64,000 bases of DNA from Desmonostoc muscorum LEGE 12446 (GTDB lineage Bacteria; Cyanobacteriota; Cyanobacteriia; Cyanobacteriales; Nostocaceae). Each line of letters starts with the position of its first letter. Position 1 is the stretch's first letter. Shown one piece after another: positions 26,384 through 33,542 of the stretch. The stretch is from assembly GCF_015207005.2 (NCBI RefSeq), contig NZ_JADEXS020000001.1, positions 3,348,001 to 3,412,000 on the forward strand. The letters run 5' to 3'. The translations under genes were made by a program, and so were the position numbers. The notes beneath the pieces are model-generated. The model ran no database searches. It had not been told where the DNA came from and worked only from the letters and a program-made list of their open reading frames with translations.

Positions 26384-26440
26384 TCATCTCTTGGAATCCT
26401 CTGGCGTTAGCCAAGTGAAAACCATCAATTGAAATCGGAT
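26330..26440 (+). ncRNA. Probable right end / guide RNA region of the tnpB element
   Basis: The tnpB 3' end continues into CTCTTGGAATCCTCTGGCGT and TAGCCAAG, with a TGGC/GCCA stem at 26402-26413. TnpB guide RNAs (reRNA/omegaRNA) overlap the 3' end of the gene and the right end and finish with a guide taken from flanking DNA. The exact right boundary, and hence the guide, is not visible to me. Boundaries given are approximate. Confidence 0.45.
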
Positions 26441-26468
26441 GAGGCTAATAAAACTTTCAGCCTAAAAA

Positions 26469-26553
26469 CGGAGAAGGGGAGATTCGAACTCCCGGACTCT
26501 TTCGAGTCTCTCGATTTCAAGTCGAGTGCAATCGACCACTCTGCCACCTCTCC
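26469..26553 (-). tRNA. trnS-UGA: tRNA-Ser (UGA)
   Basis: Read on the minus strand it starts GGAGAGGTGGCAGAGTGG, has the anticodon loop CTTGAAA within a CTCGA/TCGAG stem, a long variable arm (AGACTCGAAAGAGT) and the T-loop GTTCGAATC, ending CTTCTCC plus discriminator G. 85 bases, class II, as expected for Ser. CCA is not encoded. Confidence 0.95.
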
Positions 26554-26631
26554 AGTAAATCTGTCGAGCTACAGCTTACCCACATTTGTAGGTTAGCACC
26601 AAAGCTGACAGATAATACTATATCCTATCAT

Positions 26632-27561
26632 CTACGCAGGTTGCACTACTGAATGCGATCGCTCATAGAAAATTTCTTCTGACACCACCTGAAAGTCATT
26701 CCCCACCCACACCAAGGAGGCTTGGGTAATCACACCCGCTTCTAAAGAAACCAAGGAAAAATTACGCAGCTTCTCGCCGTCATTTTCCACTATCCTGGGC
26801 ACAGTAGCCGCATTCAAGTAAATTGTTCCCTCTGGACTTCTAAAAACGGGCTTTCGCAGTTCTTTCTTGGTGTGCCGTAAAGTTCGGTGCATGTGACCAA
26901 ATGTCACCAGGGGAATAGTCTTACCAGCAGTCAGAGCCTGAGAAATCGCCTCGGCAAAATCTGGATCGCCAAAGTCGCCGCCAATTGGGTGCCAGTCTTT
27001 GCCGCAGGGGTCTTCTGGCCGATCGCCTAACCCACTAGGCCCGTTATGACCGAGAAAAATAACCGTCTGGTAAGCAGCGCTTTTCACCGCTTTGACGATG
27101 CGATCGCCAGATTCTTCCAAATCTGTGATCCCGTAACGTTCGCGGCAGATTTCCGCAAATTTCCATTCCGGCCCACCCCAAGTAAAGGGACGACCCCCCA
27201 CTACAGTTAATTCCCAAGCCGGAAAATCTAATTTACCGTAACCGACATGGGCAGAACCTAATAAATCGAGTTGTTCCTGTACCCAGTCTTCCTTAGAGCG
27301 GTCGTAGGGGCACTTTTTGCGTCCCCATTCCGTAGCTGTGAACCAGGCATCGTGGTTGCCCATGACTGCTGCTTTGGGAATATCGAGGGAAGCGATCGCT
27401 TTCACCACTTCCACCGACTCGTTACCAAAATCCCCGACAAACAGCACTAAATCAACACCCAGATGCTTGAGTGCAATGCCATCTTCTACTTCCCATTGGT
27501 CGTGAACATCTCCAACTACAGCAATTTTGAGGGTTATCGAATGAGTTTTCTGACTGGTCAT
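26632..27561 (-). CDS. Metallophosphoesterase, TIGR04168-type cyanobacterial/plastid family
   Basis: A protein of about 309 residues from the ATG giving MTSQKTHSITLKIAVVGD (a start 30 bases upstream is possible). The calcineurin-like metal motifs are all present in order: GDVHDQW, VGDFGNE, MGNHDAW, LGHNGPSG and TFGHMHRTLR. No signal peptide, so cytosolic. This family is conserved in cyanobacteria and chloroplasts but its substrate is, to my knowledge, not established. It is divergent from nadA with about 150 bases between. Confidence 0.88.
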   Translation of the reverse strand: MTSQKTHSITLKIAVVGDVHDQWEVEDGIALKHLGVDLVLFVGDFGNESVEVVKAIASLDIPKAAVMGNHDAWFTATEWGRKKCPYDRSKEDWVQEQLDLLGSAHVGYGKLDFPAWELTVVGGRPFTWGGPEWKFAEICRERYGITDLEESGDRIVKAVKSAAYQTVIFLGHNGPSGLGDRPEDPCGKDWHPIGGDFGDPDFAEAISQALTAGKTIPLVTFGHMHRTLRHTKKELRKPVFRSPEGTIYLNAATVPRIVENDGEKLRNFSLVSLEAGVITQASLVWVGNDFQVVSEEIFYERSHSVVQPA

Positions 27562-27710
27562 GCCACTTTCCTTGCCGTCTTTCTCCAGCATAGGAAACTC
27601 AGCCGGATTTGGACATAATCTCTAGGAAATCAACCACCCACTATTTTTGGTAAAAACTACTATAATTAATCAACAAGACAAAAAATTGCAACTGAGAGCA
27701 ACCCCTAACT

Positions 27711-28685
27711 GTGTTTACCACTGCACTAGCTCAACGAGAAAAAACCCAACCGGGCGAACTACCATTAGATTTGTTTACCGCCATTGAGAGTCTGAAAAAA
27801 GAACTTAACGCGGTGATTCTGGCGCATTATTATCAAGAGCCGGATATTCAGGATATTGCAGATTTTATTGGGGATTCATTACAACTGGCCAAAGCAGCAG
27901 AAAAGACCAGTGCAGATGTGATCGTCTTTGCCGGTGTTCACTTCATGGCAGAAACAGCAAAGATACTGAATCCCGATAAATTAGTGCTTTTACCAGATTT
28001 GAACGCTGGTTGCTCTTTAGCAGATAGTTGTCCACCAGAGGCATTTGCAGCTTTTAAAGCAGCGCATCCAGATCATCTGGTGGTGTCTTACATCAACTGC
28101 TCTGCTGACATTAAGGCAATGAGCGATATTATTTGTACTAGTTCCAATGCCGTCAAGATTGTACAGCAAATACCGAAAGAGCAGCCGATTATTTTTGCCC
28201 CAGACAGAAATTTGGGGCGCTACGTCATGGAACAGACTGGACGAGACTTGGTGCTGTGGCAAGGTAGCTGTGTTGTCCATGAAACCTTTTCAGAAAAGAA
28301 AATTGTCGAGTTAAAAATTGCTCATCCAGAAGCAGAGGCGATCGCCCACCCAGAATGTGAAACTAGTGTGTTGCGCCACGCCAGCTTTATCGGTTCCACA
28401 GCAGCTTTACTTAAACATTGTCAAAACAGCCCCGCCCAGGAATTTATCGTGGCAACGGAGCCTGGAATCATTCACCAAATGCAAAAACTAGCTCCCCAAA
28501 AGCGCTTCATTCCCGCCCCGCCCATGAATAACTGCGCTTGTAACGAATGTCCATTCATGCGGTTAAACACCCTAGAAAAGCTCTACTGGGCAATGAAAAA
28601 TCGCACTCCCGAAATCACCATGTCAGAAGATATCCGCCTTGCTGCACTGCGACCAATGCAACGAATGCTGGAGATGAGCGTGTAG
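27711..28685 (+). CDS. nadA: Quinolinate synthase
   Basis: A 324-residue NadA. It condenses iminoaspartate with dihydroxyacetone phosphate to quinolinate in NAD synthesis. Visible are [20 protein letters not shown], the Cys-containing [38 protein letters not shown], and the C-terminal [19 protein letters not shown], which together supply the three ligands of the [4Fe-4S] cluster. The frame begins with a GTG at 27711. Length is normal for the cyanobacterial short form. nadB and nadC are not in the window. Confidence 0.95.
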   Translation: MFTTALAQREKTQPGELPLDLFTAIESLKKELNAVILAHYYQEPDIQDIADFIGDSLQLAKAAEKTSADVIVFAGVHFMAETAKILNPDKLVLLPDLNAGCSLADSCPPEAFAAFKAAHPDHLVVSYINCSADIKAMSDIICTSSNAVKIVQQIPKEQPIIFAPDRNLGRYVMEQTGRDLVLWQGSCVVHETFSEKKIVELKIAHPEAEAIAHPECETSVLRHASFIGSTAALLKHCQNSPAQEFIVATEPGIIHQMQKLAPQKRFIPAPPMNNCACNECPFMRLNTLEKLYWAMKNRTPEITMSEDIRLAALRPMQRMLEMSV

Positions 28686-28809
28686 TTAGGATAAGTTTCT
28701 ACAAATTGTAGAGACGTGGTTTTATTGCGTCTCTACCAAAAATTTATTTTTTCTACCCACTTGCAATTTCTAAAAGCTAGTGCTATGATGTTGAATCGTG
28801 AGACAAATC

Positions 28810-28892
28810 GGGTCGGTGTCCGAGTGGTTAATGGAGACGGACTGTAAATCCGTTGGCTAGCGCCTACGCTGGTTCAAATCCAGCCCGGCCCA
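28810..28892 (+). tRNA. trnY-GUA: tRNA-Tyr (GUA)
   Basis: GGGTCGGTGTCCGAGTGG start, anticodon loop CTGTAAA in a GACGGA/TCCGTT-type stem, a long variable arm (GGCTAGCGCCTACGCT) and GGTTCAAATCC T-arm ending CCGGCCC plus A. Class II form is right for bacterial tRNA-Tyr. It is followed 85 bases later by tRNA-Thr on the same strand, so the pair may be co-transcribed. Confidence 0.95.
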
Positions 28893-28977
28893 CCTCTTAC
28901 GAATGAATAATAAGTTATAATGGCTGGGTAACATTCAAACTGCCCAGCATTATACCTTAAGAACAAAAACTATTTTC

Positions 28978-29049
28978 GCCCGTGTGGCTCAGTGGTAGAG
29001 CACACCCTTGGTAAGGGTGAGGTCACGAGTTCAATCCTCGTCACGGGCT
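28978..29049 (+). tRNA. trnT-GGU: tRNA-Thr (GGU)
   Basis: GCCCGTGTGGCTCAGTGGTA start, anticodon stem-loop ACCCTTGGTAAGGGT giving anticodon GGT, T-arm CGAGTTCAATCCTCG and acceptor 3' strand CACGGGC plus T. 72 bases, class I. CCA is not encoded. Confidence 0.95.
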
Positions 29050-29155
29050 TTGTCCAGAGATATTTACCAGTTGTAAAACATCCTAGATTGTCCTAAAACG
29101 TGTCTTAAGTACGGGAAAAACTAAGGATGCTTTGCTAGGGGTTGACTTTTGACTT

Positions 29156-29428
29156 TTAACTTCCCCGAAGGGGCTGACCGTCACTGCCAAACTGCCAATC
29201 GTGATATAAACACTCAATTTTGCCGTCAATAATTTGTCGTTCAGAAAACTTGGCTGTACGGTGAGGACAACGATCTGTTAAACACATAAATTGTCCATCT
29301 TTGTTTTTGAACGTACAAGGAAAAGCTATGAGGGCGGTTGGTGGACAAGTCTTGCACAAACGTAAGGGTATACCAACATTGCCTCCAGTTAAATTCTTGC
29401 TTCTCCTCAAGTGTCTCAAAGTTGACAC
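29156..29428 (-). pseudogene. Rieske [2Fe-2S] oxygenase fragment, N-terminus replaced by an IS end
   Basis: About 60 recognisable residues of a Rieske domain: cluster ligands in CLTDRCPHRTAKFS and IECLYHDWQFGSDGQPL, preceded by a TALIAFPCTFKNKDGQF strand. The frame stops right after the cluster, where a ring-hydroxylating oxygenase (for example the pheophorbide a oxygenase type) would continue for 250 or more residues. The first 25-30 residues come from an IS200/IS605 right-end sequence (29420-29456), so the true start is lost. It is best read as a remnant left by IS insertion and deletion. Confidence 0.72.
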
Positions 29429-29628
29429 TCTCCGCCCTATAAGGGCGAAGATTCTTGCTTCATGGGGATTCCAACGAATTTACCCTCAGCAAGCATCTTG
29501 ACCGTATGCCCTACGGCTGCAAGTCCCCGAACGAGAACTACTTGAGCGGCTGCCACGTCCCTATCGGTGGTATCGCCTGTAATGTCTCTGTTTATAAGGG
29601 ACTTCCAACTAAAAAAATATTCCATCAC
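29420..29628 (-). pseudogene. TnpB C-terminal remnant with right-end hairpin
   Basis: The minus strand encodes RDVAAAQVVLVRGLAAVGHT followed by VKMLAEGKFVGIPMKQESSP, the usual C-terminal tail of cyanobacterial TnpB, including the final RuvC Asp (RDVAAAQ). Sequence upstream of that is not TnpB-like. The stop codon falls in the hairpin CGCCC-TATAA-GGGCG (about 29432-29446), flanked by TTGACACTC and GATTCTTG, matching the solo end at 15873. The 5' nine-tenths of the gene is missing. Confidence 0.72.
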
Positions 29629-29845
29629 TGTGAAGGCAGGGGGCAGGGGGCAGGGGGAAAGAACAGTCCCGTTGAGTCCAGAAATTGGAATAATTTATTT
29701 TTTGGAGTTCCCTAATGTCATCGTTTTCTCCAGGTTTCTATGATTTTATACCCAACACACAAGGGACTAACACTTTTTTTAGTGCGATCAGCTTGCCTTG
29801 CTGGAGAGCGATCGCGTAGCACCAATAACGCTATATATTTAAGTT

Positions 29846-30259
29846 ATGCTGCAAATATCAAATATTATCATTATTCACGATAGTGAACTCGAAATTAGCG
29901 CGATTCGTTCTCAAGGAGCAGGGGGTCAAAATGTCAACAAGGTTTCTACTGCCATCCACTTACGCTTTGACATTGAGGGTTCATCACTACCCGCTTTTTA
30001 TAAAGAACAGCTTTTGAAGCTCAACGACCGACGCATTACCCAAGAGGGAGTCATTGTGATCAAAGCCCAAGAATACCGCAGCCAAGAGCAGAACCGGGAA
30101 GAGGCTTTGAAAAGACTTCAAGAACTTATTAAAAGCGTAGTCGTGCTGAAGAAAAAACGCAAACCTACCAAACCAACTCGCAGTTCTCAAAAAAAACGTC
30201 TTGACAGTAAAACTAAGCGAGGACAGATTAAGTCCATCAGAAGGCAGGCTATTGATTAA
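29846..30259 (+). CDS. arfB: Alternative ribosome-rescue factor ArfB (YaeJ-like peptidyl-tRNA hydrolase)
   Basis: A 137-residue class-I-release-factor-like protein. The catalytic GGQ lies in RSQGAGGQNVNKVSTAIHLR (about residues 26-28). The domain is followed by the basic C-terminal tail typical of ArfB (KKKRKPTKPTRSSQKKRLDS, SIRRQAID), which enters the empty mRNA channel of stalled ribosomes. It lacks codon-recognition domains, so it is not RF1/RF2. It hydrolyses peptidyl-tRNA on non-stop complexes. Single gene; no operon partner. Confidence 0.92.
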   Translation: MLQISNIIIIHDSELEISAIRSQGAGGQNVNKVSTAIHLRFDIEGSSLPAFYKEQLLKLNDRRITQEGVIVIKAQEYRSQEQNREEALKRLQELIKSVVVLKKKRKPTKPTRSSQKKRLDSKTKRGQIKSIRRQAID

Positions 30260-30542
30260 AAGGCGAATGCTTTGATAAGTGTTTGGTCTATGCTAATCGT
30301 TTTAAACAATCAATTTTAATCAACACAGACGGTCTAAAACCATACGGTGCGTACATATAATTGGATATTTTTAGTACAAAATATTAATAATTTTTAAGAG
30401 GACAACCTCACAAATCTGTCGTCCTGATTTGGGATGAATTGGGGATTCAATGATTCTTAACCTTTGATTGAATCAAAGATAGATCCAGAGATTCGTCTAA
30501 TTCGATACAATTTATAGGCAACAGAGAGCCAAGGAGAACAAG

Positions 30543-31682
30543 GTGGTCTTATTAAAAGGCTTTGAGATTGAGATGTATACTGGCACGCCTCAAGGTGAAA
30601 TCGTTGGTCTCTCCGACAAAATTGTTGCAGCTTTGGATGGATTTGTTCGGGAGCCAGATAGCCGCAACGTGGAATATATAACCCAGCCATCGGCTAATTA
30701 CGATAATTTATTGTGTGCCCTATTGCGTCCCAGGCGGACGCTGCGAAACTACCTCGATCGCTTGGGCAATTACACCCTGATACCAGGGAGTACCTTGTCC
30801 TTGGCTGGGAGCGATCGCTTTGTGCGTTCCGATCCAGCTAACCCCTATCATGACTACATTGAGCAAACCTACGGTACAAAAGTAGTCACTGCCAGCGTAC
30901 ACATAAATATAGGCATTAGCGACCCAGAAATATTAATGCGGGCGTGTCGGGTAATTCGTCTAGAAGCACCTTTATTTTTAGCCTTGAGTGCCTCATCTCC
31001 CTTCTTGGACGGCAAAGCTACTGGCTATCACTCCACCCGTTGGGGTTTGTTCCCGCAGACGCCTAGCCACGTGCCGTTATTTGCCAGCCATGCTCATCAT
31101 ATCCAGTGGGTGGAAAATCAACTAGCTGCTGGAACAATGCAAAATGTGCGGCATTTATGGGCGTCAGTGCGACCAAATGGCGATCGTCGTCCCTACGATT
31201 TAAATCGGTTAGAACTGCGAATTTGCGATTTAGTTACAGATCCCATTTCCTTACTAGCGATTACTGCCTTATTAGAAGCGCGTCTGTTACAAATAATCGA
31301 AAATCCTAGCATCGACCCATTAACCCAAAGCACCTTTTCTGCCGAAGAACTCGTTACTCTAACTGCTGACAACGAAGCAGCAGCTGCTGCTGCTAGTCTT
31401 GATGCTCAGCTAACCCATTGGCAAGATGGCAGAAGCATCACAGCGAGAAATTGGATTGGCGAAATTTACGAAGATGTTTGGGCGATCGCTAAACAACAAG
31501 GCTTCAGCTGTTTCCTTTCACCTTTGCACAAAATTCTCCGCGAAGGCAATGAAGCTCAACAGTGGTTGCAGTTACACGCAGTCGGTTTTGACAGCCAGTG
31601 CGTCATCACCCAGGCTATTATTGCCACCCAAGAACGGGAAATCGAACTCGAAGATAAATTGTGTTCCTCCCTGCTGGCGTAG
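30543..31682 (+). CDS. gshA: Glutamate--cysteine ligase, cyanobacterial type
   Basis: A 379-residue protein of the cyanobacterial GshA group (GCS2-like). The beginning MVLLKGFEIEMYTGTPQGEI and the central RNVEYITQPS, VVTASVHINIGI and NRLELRICDLVTDP segments match that family. It makes gamma-glutamylcysteine, the first step of glutathione synthesis. The frame begins with GTG at 30543 after AAGGAGAACAAG, a good ribosome-binding site. gshB is not nearby. The gene is followed by a long heptamer-repeat array. Confidence 0.9.
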   Translation: MVLLKGFEIEMYTGTPQGEIVGLSDKIVAALDGFVREPDSRNVEYITQPSANYDNLLCALLRPRRTLRNYLDRLGNYTLIPGSTLSLAGSDRFVRSDPANPYHDYIEQTYGTKVVTASVHINIGISDPEILMRACRVIRLEAPLFLALSASSPFLDGKATGYHSTRWGLFPQTPSHVPLFASHAHHIQWVENQLAAGTMQNVRHLWASVRPNGDRRPYDLNRLELRICDLVTDPISLLAITALLEARLLQIIENPSIDPLTQSTFSAEELVTLTADNEAAAAAASLDAQLTHWQDGRSITARNWIGEIYEDVWAIAKQQGFSCFLSPLHKILREGNEAQQWLQLHAVGFDSQCVITQAIIATQEREIELEDKLCSSLLA

Positions 31683-31700
31683 TCTAAGGTTTTAGCGATT

Positions 31701-32067
31701 GGGGACTGGGGACTGGGGACTGGGGACTGGGGACTGGGGACTGGGGACTGGGGACTGGGAGATGAGGCAATACTGCGTAGGTTTTGGAATTTCTTGGTTG
31801 AGGCAAGCTGTTCTTGAGCAGGGGGAGAAATGGAGGCAGGGGAGGAGTTTTACCTCCCCTGCAACGCCAGCCTCCCCTGCCTCCCCTGCTTATCCGAGCA
31901 GTATTGGGAGATGAGGGAGTGTGAGGAGATTAGAAAAAAGCTTCCAGCTTCCTAACCTTCCTACACCTCTCATACTCGCAATGCCCCAGTCCCCAATCCC
32001 CAATCCCCAATCCCCAATCCCCAATCCCCAATCCCCAATCCCCAATCCCCAATCCCCAGTCCCCATA
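31701..32067. repeat. Inverted heptamer-repeat element: (GGGGACT)8 ... (CCCCAAT)9
   Basis: Eight GGGGACT units (31701-31756) and nine CCCCAAT units (31991-32053, flanked by CCCCAGT) enclose about 230 bases that include GCAGGGGAGGAG and CCTCCCCTGC motifs. It fills the spacer between gshA and trmL. Frames across it give [17 protein letters not shown] proteins that are not real genes. The architecture is the same as the insertions in menC and menE. The remaining spacer to 32350 shows nothing else. Confidence 0.88.
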
Positions 32068-32350
32068 GCCAATGCCCAATTGTCTTCCAACAAATGGTAG
32101 ATTTTTGGCAAACGATACTCGGTGGAAAAGACACAAGCAACTACTCAATCTACATAAAACTTAATATTTGCTGATTTCAGCCAAATATGCTCTCAGGCAG
32201 TGTTCTGAGAGGGTTTGCGCTTCGTTTTAAAAATCTAATCGATGGTGAATGCTTGATTATTATTAACAAAACCTATCAATAGCCTCTACCTTTTGGTAGA
32301 TTTTACATTGACAAGAAATTATTTTATACAATACGTAAATTATACGGACA

Positions 32351-32812
32351 ATGCCCCAGGTAGTTTTAGTTAACCCACAAATTCCTCCTAATACAGGTAA
32401 CATTGCTCGTACCTGTGCAGCTACGGATACGGAGTTACATTTAGTGGGACCTTTAGGATTTGAAATTAGCGATCGCTACCTCAAAAGAGCTGGCTTAGAT
32501 TACTGGCCTTATGTCAAGCTGCACTACCATGAATCGTTAGAAGCCTTTAAAACAGTACGTCGTGAGCGTGGAGGCAGATGGCTGGGTTATAGTGTCGCCG
32601 GAAATATTAATTACGTCAGCTTTCAATTTCAAGCCGATGATTGGTTGCTATTTGGTAGTGAAACCACTGGCTTAGCACAAGAAGTTCTGTCAGATTGCGA
32701 TGCTACTCTGTATATTCCGATGAGTCAACCTGGCGTTCGTAGCTTGAATCTCTCAGTCAGTGTGGCAATCGGTTTGTTTGAAACTCGTCGTCAGTTAGGC
32801 TATTTACAATAG
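32351..32812 (+). CDS. trmL: tRNA (cytidine/uridine-34-2'-O)-methyltransferase
   Basis: A 153-residue SPOUT-class methyltransferase. All three SPOUT motifs are visible: NPQIPPNTGNIARTCAATDT at the start, DWLLFGSETTGL in the middle, and the knot IPMSQPGVRSLNLSVSVAIG near the C-terminus. The short length with no extra domain and the RYLKRAGLDYWPYVKLHYH segment are diagnostic of TrmL (YibK), which methylates the wobble base of certain leucine tRNAs. Stand-alone gene. Confidence 0.92.
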   Translation: MPQVVLVNPQIPPNTGNIARTCAATDTELHLVGPLGFEISDRYLKRAGLDYWPYVKLHYHESLEAFKTVRRERGGRWLGYSVAGNINYVSFQFQADDWLLFGSETTGLAQEVLSDCDATLYIPMSQPGVRSLNLSVSVAIGLFETRRQLGYLQ

Positions 32813-33542
32813 TTGCTTACCTAAACTACTATAAGTATATATACTGAATTATTTTCTAGAAACCAATCAGATGACTGATTTGTGCCAGCAAAAACTTTCC
32901 TGGTTATCGTAAAAACAATGTAAAAAAAGAACCCAAAAATGTGTTTTTGAACAAATTGTAGTGGAAGATACTTACAAGAAGGGTAAGCTTATTATAAGAA
33001 ATTTGTATATAAAACTTGGGATAATGCCAAATTTGAATGATAGATTTTGATGAATTTGCAGCATTCCATATTGGGGAACAAAAGGGGTAAAATTCATTCA
33101 TGTAGCCCATTTGAGCTATTTTTGCTCAGATGACCCTAAGATTGCTCCCCAAAAGTAGCCGATAGTTAATACGGTTGTTTTTTAGGGAATAATCAACGTA
33201 AAGTCTCGTGTTGGGAAGACGGATTGTGTAGAAATTTCTTGAAGATATCTACAGCAGGGGGCATCGCTTTTCCAGAAGTCGCAGCAATTTAATTCTCGGC
33301 AGCGACTATGGACTTGACAGACTATTTGCCAAGTCCCCGCGATTGACGCAAGACAAGCGCGGATAAAGGAAAAAAGAGAAACGTCCTAAATGGTGTGAGG
33401 AGTGGTTCGGACAAGTAAACACAGCAATTTTTAAGTTTTGCTAACACATGTGAACTTGTCTAAATCAGAGAAGCAGGTTAATCTTGCGTAAGCATCTCTG
33501 GTGAATGTGATCTTGATCTATCGTTCGTTGTGATCTAAGTCA
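32813..33542. promoter_or_regulatory. Long structured leader upstream of the LysM/M23 peptidase gene
   Basis: This 730-base spacer contains no gene. From about 33120 it is less AT-rich and holds potential stems: GGACTTG/CAAGTCC (33311-33337), CCGCG/CGCGG (33338-33363) and a CAGAGA/TCTCTG pairing (about 33467-33502). Long structured leaders before cyanobacterial cell-wall peptidase genes are often riboswitches (the c-di-AMP ydaO class is one known case), but I could not match the conserved ydaO core here, so the class is left open. Confidence 0.35.

Noticed and set aside
31701..32067. CRISPR array
   Set aside because: Units are 7 bases without spacers, and no cas gene is present; no CRISPR array was seen in the window.
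31890..32148. Two overlapping frames with [13 protein letters not shown] repeats
   Set aside because: Pure translation of the CCCCAAT heptamer array in two frames.
33111..33542. c-di-AMP (ydaO) riboswitch call
   Set aside because: Context fits, but I could not find the conserved core motifs; left as an unclassified leader.
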